Assembly (NCBI GenBank): GCA_963743595.1 | Contig: CAVURW010000212.1 | Location: 1-7,703 of the forward strand | Origin: CAVURW01 sp963743595 | GTDB lineage: Bacteria; Verrucomicrobiota; Verrucomicrobiia; Methylacidiphilales; UBA1321 | Reading direction: 5' to 3' | Length of the DNA: 7,703 nt | The notes under the pieces: generated by a model | Told to the model about the DNA's origin: nothing | Databases searched by the model: none | Seen by the model: the letters and a program-made list of their open reading frames with translations, nothing else | Made by a program: the position numbers and the translations under genes | Shown: one piece after another, positions 1-6,538 of the stretch | How the letters are laid out: each line of letters starts with the position of its first letter | Position numbering within the stretch: position 1 is the stretch's first letter

Positions 1-835
1 AGACCAAATTGCCATTCGCTTCATCGAATCTCAGAACGTTTCTTAGAAAATAGGTGTCGTTCATGGAGACCACAAGCGGATAGGCCACGATATTCGCGAT
101 CATCGCTTGCCACGTCTCAAATCCGCCGGTGTGATCTTTGTAAAAATCGATCGCACTGCGACCGTCGATTTCTTGAATAACCGGCCCTTGGGCCTTCGTC
201 ACTTTGCCCTTTGGACCAATCGGTTTCCACCCCAGCGTCCGCACCCATTTATACTTTAGCGGACCACTCATCAGCAGAACCGGGACGCTATCCTGCAACA
301 CCCGATCCCGATAGAACTGTACCGTCCCTTGAAAACGCAATTGATCGCCCGCCGAGCCGCCGAAAATGGGAACATCGCCGCCCAACCCTTTTTTCAAACC
401 CTCCACCACCCGCGCGGCACTCGTTGTCAAACTCTCCGGAAACGCCAGACAGAGCTTCGGTTGCTTTTTGCTCGCCGCCAACGCCTCTTGAACTGCGGAT
501 AGCCCGGCTCGCTCCCCATCTTCAGAAATCTTGGAGCCGAGACCGCTGATAAACTCGATGACGTCGGAGGCTAACAGCGCCAAAACAACCGAATCTTGCG
601 TCACCGGCTGTTTCGAGGAGACCTCACCATCCGTGGTGCACCCCACCAGATGAATTCCCGGATAACGCTTCCAGATCGCGTCCACCAGCACCTGGTGATC
701 ATGGTCCACTCCTGCGAACAAAATTCCCGCTTGAGGCGTGACTCCGTTCAATTCCGTTTCTACCGACTTTAAAATCTCAGAGATCGCATCGTCAGAAAAG
801 GGGTCTGTGCTGTGGCCAATGGCTACCGTGAACAT
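1..835 (-). CDS. FIST-domain sensory protein (FIST_N plus start of FIST_C), 3' end outside the window
   Basis: The minus-strand frame stays open from an ATG at 835-833 to the window edge, giving 278 residues without a stop. FIST proteins are predicted cytoplasmic small-ligand sensors often found near signal-transduction genes. The FIST_N region spans roughly residues 28-205 and carries two family-like glycine motifs, GCTTDGEV (65-72) and GGSAGD (159-164). A FIST_C-like segment begins near residue 215 with VIQEIDGRSAIDFY. Family members are commonly near 380-400 residues, so about 100 are probably missing to the left. There is no signal peptide or membrane segment, so it should be cytoplasmic, unlike its three upstream partners. 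The start overlaps the TAA of the preceding gene by one base (TAATG), and no Shine-Dalgarno is visible before it, which suggests translation by reinitiation. The ligand cannot be inferred. Family assignment is fairly sure and comes from remembered motifs, not a profile search. Confidence 0.85.
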   Translation of the reverse strand, partial: MFTVAIGHSTDPFSDDAISEILKSVETELNGVTPQAGILFAGVDHDHQVLVDAIWKRYPGIHLVGCTTDGEVSSKQPVTQDSVVLALLASDVIEFISGLGSKISEDGERAGLSAVQEALAASKKQPKLCLAFPESLTTSAARVVEGLKKGLGGDVPIFGGSAGDQLRFQGTVQFYRDRVLQDSVPVLLMSGPLKYKWVRTLGWKPIGPKGKVTKAQGPVIQEIDGRSAIDFYKDHTGGFETWQAMIANIVAYPLVVSMNDTYFLRNVLRFDEANGNLV

Positions 836-837
836 TA
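833..837 (-). other. TAATG stop/start overlap between the repeat-protein and FIST genes
   Basis: On the minus strand the TAA of the repeat-protein gene (837-835) shares its last A with the ATG of the FIST gene (835-833). No Shine-Dalgarno is visible in the preceding 25 bases, so translation of the FIST gene probably depends on ribosomes terminating on the upstream gene. Confidence 0.75.
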
Positions 838-3800
838 TTTAGTACCGAGCTTCTGGTGGAGGAAATCCGTTAGATAGGGTAAGCCTCCCACGTCAGAACT
901 AATATAGCCACTTAACAACTTTTTGCACGCAGGACGCGCTAAAATCGCATTTAACACCTCTCCACGATCTCCGGCATCGTCCAATCGATTCAAAATCGTG
1001 CACAAGTCTAACATCGTTTGGTACGCAAACTCCGGTGCTCCCGTATCCGCACGCATCACCATTAAATCGTCCAAGGCCTCGCCCCATTTCTTCTCCAGAA
1101 TTTCCGCACGCGCCTTGATCGAACGGACGCTCCGCATCTGCGCACCGTGGGGAAATTCCTGCATGTAGGCTGCTAGCGTGGAATCAAATGCCGCCGGGTC
1201 AAATGGTCCCTGAACCATATCCAAGCCCACGGCCTGATCCCAAGAATCGGTCTCCGGCCAGTTTATGTAGGCATGAATACGGGCGGGCCAGGCGAACTGC
1301 ACCAGGGCACGCAAACGCAGAACATAAGCAGCCTCTCGCTTCACACTTTTCGGGTAAGTCGTCAGGAAGGTCGCCGAGTCTTGTGCTAATTTCGAATAAT
1401 CGCGTGAATCGTATGTCGCTTCGTCATGGGTATCGAGTGTCGGCCGGCTGGGCAGGGGGAAATCGATCAAATGATTCGCGGTTTGATACAAGTCGGCGCA
1501 ATCGATGAAATCGGCCAGCACGGCAGCGTCACTCCGAGCCTTGATCGCCTTGGGCGTCAGATCCTTAGGCACTTGTAGCTTGCTCAGATCGTTGCCCTCC
1601 ACTGAGGCAAACACAGCGTTCGCGCCCAAACCGATTCGGCACAGCGTGTACTGAGCCCGCAACTCATCCGGAACACTCGGAACTTGCGCCATGGCGTTTA
1701 GATCCTCCAGGCAATTCACCACCCACATCTCCTCCATGCTACTGATGGAGGCGTGCGCTTGCTTCAGTAATTTACCCGTGGTTTTTGCATACTCGTCCGC
1801 GCTCATCTTGGATGAATCCGCAGAAAGCTTGGCTAGCGAGTTGCAGATCGCCGTATAGACATCCCCGCCGGAATTGGTCCGGCTATCTGTCACCTCAAAT
1901 TCCTTTTCCACCGAATCACCGTCACCTCGATAAACGTCCAGAATAGAAATCCCTGGGAAAGGCATGCTGTACCCCTGGACCCCTTGTTTCAACGCATCGG
2001 CATCTGGGAAGGTCCAGAACGCGGCATCGCGCTTGGCCTCGTCGGAGTTCGGGAAGCGTTTTTCCAGCAGATCATAGAGCCGTTTGGATTCGGTTTGAGC
2101 TTTTAGATCGAGGCCGCGCTGCACGGTAAACAGTGAGGTCGCGATGAACTTCCGTTGCGCTTCCAGAGCCTGCCAAATCTCGTACGCGCCCTTGTCCCCA
2201 TTCGGATCAGCAGCGAGCGCCTTTTCCCACCATAACAGCCCGTGCAGGTAATTATTTCGACTCTGCAATTCGTGATCGATCTCACCATAGTCCAGGTACT
2301 TGCCATTCACACGACGCTGCAAATCGGCCACAATCCCAAATCCGTAAACGTAATCCCGCGCTTCACCTGCATTTAAGGGGATCGAAATCGCCTCTTTCGC
2401 CTGCTGACTCATCCAGTAGCTCGCCACGTCGCTATTGAGCCCCGCACCCACAGCACCCGTGGCCGTCTTGATTAGGTCCACCTTGGATGCCATAGCGCTG
2501 ATTTGCTTCTGCTGGCTATCGTCATCCTCGAACTTGGCTGCACCGCTAAAATCTTCAGCGGCCAGGCAACGTTCCCGGAGGATCTTGCGCAGATCTTTAC
2601 GAAATTGCGCACGTTGGGTATCGGTGCCATCGAGCGCCGTTTGCAAGGAAGCGATCGGAGCGAAGTTTAGAATCGCATCGATCGTCTGCGTTACCAAGCA
2701 TTCGGGTGTACCCGAGTAATCGATATCCGTTAACGACTCTTCATCGTCACCGCTGGAATTAGAGGAATCAGCGGTAGGCGGCTTCAGCGGTAATTGATTT
2801 TTCGTCATGGCCACCAACTCGAGAAGCGCTTCCCCGTCCTTTTTCTGGTCGTGCAGCGCCAAGCCAAGCCGATATTGTGCTCCGCGAACCAGCGGACTCT
2901 TCGGGAAGCGATCAACAAAATCTTGAAATGCGGTCACTGCACCATCCAGATCGTTGGAACGCCGAAGCACCATTGCATTCACGAACGCTAGGTCGTCATT
3001 CAATTTCGCCTGCTCGCCCGCCATCTGGATCAGCCCCTTTGCCTGCGTCTCTTCCCCTTGATCGCTCGCTGCGTTTGCGAGCACCGCAAAGTACCGGGCC
3101 TGACCCCGATCCCCCGTATAAAGATCTTTATGCGCCAGCACCGCAGCAGCCAACTTCGGCAGAACCTGCTTGCGCGCCTGCTTCATCTTTTCCTCCAGCT
3201 CCTTATCGCTATCGTCGCCTTGAAGACTATTTTCCCACGCATTATTAACTGTGCAGTAGGTCAGCGCCAAAGCGAGCGCCGGGTGTTGTGCGATCTTATC
3301 GATGAACGGTCCGTTTGTGCTCGGCGAGTTCAGTAGGCATTTCTCGATCATGATGACTGCAGCGCGAATGTCCTCTGGGTGATCCACGTTATCGATCTGC
3401 TGAATATAATAACCCAGTGCGGCTTCCGGGAAATTCGAGCGGTACTCCACGCCACCCAGCCAGCCGAGCACATCGTTCACGTAACGGCCTTTCGGATACT
3501 TCTTCAGGTACGCCTCAAAAATCTCTTTAGCCTCCGCGCGCGCTGGCAACATCTTGGCCATCTGCTCCGGAGTATCGCCATCCTGGGAGACCGACTGCGA
3601 GAGCTTGCACCGGCCCTTCATGAAAAGCGCTGTCTCCGCTCGTGCGCTGTACTGAAAATCCTTCAGAACCTTGTCGAAATTGACCTCGCTGTTCTTGTCA
3701 TCGATCGCCTTGTAATAAATCGCCCCTTTGAAATAGAGCCAGTGCGGCATCAGCTCAGGAGACGCGCTCGCGATCTTGCCATCGATCTCCTTCAGATGAT

Positions 3801-4230
3801 CCTGGTTCAAATCGGGCGTCAACCAATCGCGATGCTTCAAGCGAAAATCGACGTATTCTTTCACTTCGTCCGGCTTGCCGTGACCTGCCGCCACGTCCCG
3901 GAGATCCTGAAGCAGATTCACATCCCCTGGCCCCACGTAATTGTGGCGCGCCTTAACGAGCATCGCATCTACTTCCGCCACTAATGCAGGCGAAGGCCCC
4001 GTCGCAAAATCGGCTCGCAGTTTCGCCTCATCCACCGCCTCTTCAGCGCCGAGTTTGGGAATCTTTCCTTCGTCGTCCAACACCTCCATGATGCTCTTGG
4101 CTGGGAGTTTAGTTAGCAGGACGTCGATAGTGGGAGGCACTTCAATATCCGGCCCGCCAGTCGCCCAAGCAAAGCCTGAGGTCAATATTAGAATCCCTAC
4201 GGCTTTTCGAATCATTTCAGCGTGTTCCAT
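835..4230 (-). CDS. Large secreted TPR-like helical-repeat protein (1131 aa)
   Basis: The protein opens with a Sec-type signal peptide: basic MIRK, hydrophobic AVGILILTSGF, and probable cleavage after AWA near residue 23. There is no lipobox cysteine, so it is likely periplasmic or secreted. The rest is mostly helical. A recurring hallmark of BamD/YbgF-type (TPR_6-like) repeats, aromatic-x(n)-[YF]-P-x-[SG], appears at FEAYLKKYPKGRY (238-250), FQDFVDRFPKSPL (436-448), YDLLEKRFPNSDEA (719-732), FLTTYPKS (955-962) and YMQEFPHG (1022-1029); a related FDKVLKDFQYSARAE lies at 185-199. An acidic, serine-rich linker (about 486-506) separates N- and C-terminal helical regions, and about 510-715 shows no clear repeat. 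No catalytic motif was found; a scaffold or protein-binding role is inference. Start: ATG at 4230 follows a perfect AGGAGG by 4 nt, whereas ATG at 4215 (residue 6) forms a classic ATGA overlap with the upstream stop and gives a more typical signal peptide. Both are in frame. It ends in TAATG shared with the FIST gene. Confidence 0.9.
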   Translation of the reverse strand: MEHAEMIRKAVGILILTSGFAWATGGPDIEVPPTIDVLLTKLPAKSIMEVLDDEGKIPKLGAEEAVDEAKLRADFATGPSPALVAEVDAMLVKARHNYVGPGDVNLLQDLRDVAAGHGKPDEVKEYVDFRLKHRDWLTPDLNQDHLKEIDGKIASASPELMPHWLYFKGAIYYKAIDDKNSEVNFDKVLKDFQYSARAETALFMKGRCKLSQSVSQDGDTPEQMAKMLPARAEAKEIFEAYLKKYPKGRYVNDVLGWLGGVEYRSNFPEAALGYYIQQIDNVDHPEDIRAAVIMIEKCLLNSPSTNGPFIDKIAQHPALALALTYCTVNNAWENSLQGDDSDKELEEKMKQARKQVLPKLAAAVLAHKDLYTGDRGQARYFAVLANAASDQGEETQAKGLIQMAGEQAKLNDDLAFVNAMVLRRSNDLDGAVTAFQDFVDRFPKSPLVRGAQYRLGLALHDQKKDGEALLELVAMTKNQLPLKPPTADSSNSSGDDEESLTDIDYSGTPECLVTQTIDAILNFAPIASLQTALDGTDTQRAQFRKDLRKILRERCLAAEDFSGAAKFEDDDSQQKQISAMASKVDLIKTATGAVGAGLNSDVASYWMSQQAKEAISIPLNAGEARDYVYGFGIVADLQRRVNGKYLDYGEIDHELQSRNNYLHGLLWWEKALAADPNGDKGAYEIWQALEAQRKFIATSLFTVQRGLDLKAQTESKRLYDLLEKRFPNSDEAKRDAAFWTFPDADALKQGVQGYSMPFPGISILDVYRGDGDSVEKEFEVTDSRTNSGGDVYTAICNSLAKLSADSSKMSADEYAKTTGKLLKQAHASISSMEEMWVVNCLEDLNAMAQVPSVPDELRAQYTLCRIGLGANAVFASVEGNDLSKLQVPKDLTPKAIKARSDAAVLADFIDCADLYQTANHLIDFPLPSRPTLDTHDEATYDSRDYSKLAQDSATFLTTYPKSVKREAAYVLRLRALVQFAWPARIHAYINWPETDSWDQAVGLDMVQGPFDPAAFDSTLAAYMQEFPHGAQMRSVRSIKARAEILEKKWGEALDDLMVMRADTGAPEFAYQTMLDLCTILNRLDDAGDRGEVLNAILARPACKKLLSGYISSDVGGLPYLTDFLHQKLGTK
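4212..4215 (-). other. ATGA stop/start overlap between the DUF3142-like and repeat-protein genes
   Basis: Read on the minus strand, the TGA of the DUF3142-like gene (4214-4212) overlaps an in-frame ATG of the repeat-protein gene (4215-4213). This 4-nt arrangement is the classic sign of translational coupling. It competes with the ATG at 4230 as the true start; either way the two genes are coupled. Confidence 0.6.
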
Positions 4231-5585
4231 CTAGCCTCCTTATCCGTATTTAAGACGCTCCAGCGGATCACGCCAGAAGAATCGCGTTGAACTAACCCCG
4301 TTTCCAGTGCATGGCCCGGTCCGGCGTGGCTAAACCATAAGTAGAGACGTTTCACCCCGAGCCCTAAATCACCCGCCTCGTGTTCCCCATCGGCGTCCGT
4401 CGTTACCTTGTCAAAGTCGCCAGCCACCGCTTCGCGAAATCCCTCGCCATCGGTCTCCACGACCAATGCGTAAAGCCGTTTCGGCTCCGGACCCTGTGTG
4501 ACCATCGGCATCAAACTCGCCCCGCTCACGACAAGCTCCAATCGATTTCCATCCCATTTCAGACTCGCCTCAGGCGTCGCAATCTCCTTCGCCGCAAGAT
4601 CCTCCACAGCCCAGCCCGACATATCGGAGTCATCCGCCATTTTGAAATAGACGACCGCTCGTGCGCCGGATCTTATCGCCGCTTCTGCACAGCCGTTCAA
4701 AACGGGCTGCCCCGGATACCGCACCACCAGAATCTGGCCCCGGGACATCGGCGTATCCGCGATAACACCTGATTGAGTGACACGAAATTCGGTCTGGCCA
4801 TCGAAGCTTCCGCCCGATGGTGTGAGCAGCGGCGAGAACCACAGCTCGTCCCATTGCCAATAGCGCAAGTTCCCTTTGCTAACGCCGTCTGAGCCCAACA
4901 ACGTTACGCGTGAGAAATTCGGTAGACCCGCCTTCCAAGGCAAAGAGCAGCCTTTCCACGACGCCATCTGATCTTGCAATGACGGACCTACCAACTGCGG
5001 TAACGACGTTTCGCCTGCGTTCAACCGTTCCCGATTTGGATTTAAGTCGTAAAACATCGGCACGATCTCGTCCGTTAAACCAGTGAAGTCGTTCGCAAAT
5101 CGCGACCAATGCCCCAGAGCGGTAATCGATAGGCCGTACTTTCGCTTCGATTTCAACTCTGCCAAAAACGCTTCGTATGCCGAGATTTGGCGATCCGTAC
5201 TTTCGTAATCGATCTGCAACTCTGCCGTGCGGCTGGTTGCCGCCAACGCATCCAAAATAGTTTCCAGCTCGGCGTTGCTAGCACTCGTGAACGCTTCGCC
5301 GGGAGCGGGCTCCAAGCGCAACGTTGGAATCACCTGAATACCCACAGCTTTCGCCTGTTGCAGCAGCGCCTTCCAATCGACCTCCACGTGTTCCCGTGTC
5401 GACCAGTGCCCCGCCTTCAGCACCATCGTTCCCGCGTGCCAGTAAAGCTGCGCCACACCGCCCGATTTTAGCGCTGTTACCTCGTGGTCAGTCAGTAACT
5501 GGCTCCGCTGCCACACCCAGAACGACACTTCACCCGAAAGGGATTGCTCGACGATCAGCAGAAGAACTAGCGCGAGCCGCCACAT
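4212..5585 (-). CDS. Secreted DUF3142-like protein, predicted TIM-barrel (glycosidase-like) with C-terminal beta domain
   Basis: This is a 457-residue protein with an N-terminal signal peptide, MWRLALVLLLIVEQSLSG, probably cleaved near residue 18. The mature part begins with FWVWQR (22-27), followed by alternating predicted strands and helices: QLYWHAG (46-52), IQVIPTLRLE (83-92), LQIDYES (123-129), GLSITALGHW (151-160), EIVPMFYDL (173-181), AGLPNF (219-224) and ARAVVYFKMADD (308-319). The FWVW start, the QIDYES strand and the ITALGHW/VPMFYD strands match my memory of DUF3142, a family of unknown function with a glycoside-hydrolase-like barrel. D126 and E128 are possible catalytic acids, but activity is unproven. 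Residues about 340-445 look beta-rich, perhaps an accessory domain. The gene lies 54 nt after the PDZ gene and overlaps the next gene by 4 or 19 nt. No good Shine-Dalgarno precedes ATG 5585; AGGA at 5609-5606 is 20 nt away. The frame is open back to the PDZ stop, so a slightly upstream non-ATG start (CTG at 5594 or 5591) cannot be excluded. Confidence 0.8.
   Translation of the reverse strand: MWRLALVLLLIVEQSLSGEVSFWVWQRSQLLTDHEVTALKSGGVAQLYWHAGTMVLKAGHWSTREHVEVDWKALLQQAKAVGIQVIPTLRLEPAPGEAFTSASNAELETILDALAATSRTAELQIDYESTDRQISAYEAFLAELKSKRKYGLSITALGHWSRFANDFTGLTDEIVPMFYDLNPNRERLNAGETSLPQLVGPSLQDQMASWKGCSLPWKAGLPNFSRVTLLGSDGVSKGNLRYWQWDELWFSPLLTPSGGSFDGQTEFRVTQSGVIADTPMSRGQILVVRYPGQPVLNGCAEAAIRSGARAVVYFKMADDSDMSGWAVEDLAAKEIATPEASLKWDGNRLELVVSGASLMPMVTQGPEPKRLYALVVETDGEGFREAVAGDFDKVTTDADGEHEAGDLGLGVKRLYLWFSHAGPGHALETGLVQRDSSGVIRWSVLNTDKEARWNTLK
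4235..4240 (-). promoter_or_regulatory. Perfect Shine-Dalgarno AGGAGG before the large repeat-protein gene
   Basis: On the minus strand AGGAGG is followed by the 4-nt spacer CTAG and ATG 4230. It lies inside the 3' end of the DUF3142-like gene. The spacer is a little short, but the motif is the only strong ribosome binding site among the five genes here. It favours ATG 4230 over ATG 4215, which would sit 19 nt from it. Confidence 0.65.
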
Positions 5586-5591
5586 GCTCAG

Positions 5592-5610
5592 CAGGATGCG
5601 TCTCTTCCTG
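5592..5610 (-). promoter_or_regulatory. Small hairpin in the PDZ/DUF3142 gap holding the only SD-like AGGA
   Basis: In the 54-nt gap, CAGGA (5610-5606) can pair with TCCTG (5596-5592) across a 9-nt loop on the minus-strand transcript. The left arm contains AGGA, the only Shine-Dalgarno-like motif before the DUF3142-like gene. It could tie translation of that gene to ribosomes finishing the PDZ gene. It has no U-run, so it is not a terminator. Confidence 0.2.
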
Positions 5611-5639
5611 AATCGAGTCGAGCCCCGGTTCTCAGGCCG

Positions 5640-6458
5640 TTACTTGCCGCTCGGCCCCACCGGCGCTTTAAACGTGTTCGGGCTTGAGTACGAATTGAAA
5701 TCGAATCGGGGCGGCATGGGAACCGCCACATCTTTGGCCGTACCCTGGCTCACGATTTTCAAACTGTAATTCGGCTTTTTGTAATCCTCCGCATCCGTTT
5801 TCGTGGCATCGAAGGCCTTTACAAAATCTTGAAGCGTCGAGACGGGTGTGCCACCGACAGCCGTAATTTGATCTCCCGCAACAATGCCCCCACTCGCCGC
5901 CGGACTCGAGTTTACCACAGATAGCACCGTGATTTTTCCATTCGGAAGACCAATGAACATCCCATCGAAAAACTGAAAGGTCTCCTCCCAATAACGGACG
6001 TGCACGCCCGCTTGTTTGCGACAGATGAGATGCATCTCTTCCACGGAGATTTGCTCCATCGCCAAAATGAAATTATTCGTAACCATCCATGGATTTCGTT
6101 TGGCGGTCGAAATCTGCTGCGCGTCCTCGCGCGAGACAGTGGCCTGCTCGTCCCCGGTGCGTGTATCCCGGCTGTAGGCCTTTTGCGCATCGGCGTGCTG
6201 AATCAAACCAAAATCGGCTGGGGCGTTATTGGGATGGAGCGGCTGATAGATCGAGATCAAAATGGTTCCCGGTTCCACCACACCATTGGAGAACGCATTC
6301 ATCAACACGGGATACTTAACCGTCACACCATCCGGCGAAGTCGTTAACGGAAAGGAGAGCGCTAGGTCCGGGGTCATCGGGTCGAGCGCTTGTTGGGCTG
6401 CGGCAAATTCCGTCAAGCCGACGAGCAGTGCAAAGATCAAAAATCGAGCCGTATTCAT
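5640..6458 (-). CDS. Secreted PDZ-domain protein without protease domain
   Basis: This 272-residue protein starts with a clear signal peptide (basic R5, hydrophobic FLIFALLVGL, small residues EFAAA, likely cleavage before QQ near residue 22). Residues about 160-248 form a PDZ domain: ITVLSVVNSSPAASGGIVAGDQITAVGG is spread over 175-203, with the usual small-residue and GD-x-I signature, then a helix (VSTLQDFVKAF, 206-216) and final strands (YSLKIVSQG, 231-239; KDVAVPMP, 242-249). PDZ domains bind peptide C-termini or loops. No HtrA-type serine-protease or S41 catalytic domain is present; the 140 residues between signal and PDZ are unfamiliar. It could therefore be a binding or scaffold component in the envelope. 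It is the first gene of the four-gene minus-strand operon. Its ATG (6458-6456) has no recognisable Shine-Dalgarno. The C-terminal tail after the PDZ (RFDFNSYSSPNTF) looks unstructured. Domain identity is confident; the biological role is unknown. Confidence 0.85.
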   Translation of the reverse strand: MNTARFLIFALLVGLTEFAAAQQALDPMTPDLALSFPLTTSPDGVTVKYPVLMNAFSNGVVEPGTILISIYQPLHPNNAPADFGLIQHADAQKAYSRDTRTGDEQATVSREDAQQISTAKRNPWMVTNNFILAMEQISVEEMHLICRKQAGVHVRYWEETFQFFDGMFIGLPNGKITVLSVVNSSPAASGGIVAGDQITAVGGTPVSTLQDFVKAFDATKTDAEDYKKPNYSLKIVSQGTAKDVAVPMPPRFDFNSYSSPNTFKAPVGPSGK

Positions 6459-6464
6459 CCGCCC

Positions 6465-6493
6465 AATGAACTACTGCGCTCTGTGTAAGTCAA
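6465..6493 (-). promoter_or_regulatory. Candidate promoter of the four-gene operon
   Basis: On the minus strand TTGACT (6493-6488) matches the sigma-70 -35 consensus at 5 of 6 positions. After a 17-nt spacer comes TTCATT (6470-6465), a poor -10 (3 of 6). The predicted start of transcription is about 6458, that is, at the ATG of the PDZ gene, which would make the mRNA leaderless. The weak -10 keeps confidence low. Confidence 0.3.
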
Positions 6494-6500
6494 CTCCCAC

Positions 6501-6523
6501 GCTTGCCAATCGCCACGGCACGC
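6501..6523. promoter_or_regulatory. Imperfect inverted repeat in the divergent region, possible operator
   Basis: GCTTGCC (6501-6507) and GGCACGC (6517-6523) are inverted copies matching at 6 of 7 positions, separated by 9 nt. The element covers the -35 and spacer of the candidate xylB promoter and lies upstream of the opposite one, where a regulator of both units would be expected. Such a short repeat can occur by chance. Confidence 0.2.
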
Positions 6524-6529
6524 CATAAA
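6503..6529 (+). promoter_or_regulatory. Candidate promoter of xylB
   Basis: TTGCCA (6503-6508, 5 of 6 matches to the -35 consensus) is followed, after 15 nt, by CATAAA (6524-6529, 4 of 6 matches to the -10). Transcription would begin near 6536, only about 3 nt before ATG 6539, in keeping with the absence of a Shine-Dalgarno. The short spacer lowers confidence. Confidence 0.25.
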
Positions 6530-6538
6530 ACCACCCCT

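Noticed and set aside
211..549. 112-residue open frame on the plus strand
   Set aside because: It is antisense to the FIST gene, and the product is proline- and serine-rich with low-complexity character typical of a shadow frame.
3379..3984. 201-residue open frame on the plus strand
   Set aside because: It lies wholly antisense to the large repeat protein, whose reading frame has a signal peptide and repeat motifs; the plus-strand product shows no recognisable domain and looks like a shadow frame.
5586..5639. Possible terminator between the PDZ and DUF3142-like genes
   Set aside because: The only hairpin has a 5-bp stem and no following U-run, so it would not end transcription.
6503..6538. 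TTG start at 6503 for xylB, adding 12 residues
   Set aside because: The extra residues precede the normal FGGY N-terminus, TTG is a weak start, there is no Shine-Dalgarno, and the TTG overlaps the candidate -35 element.
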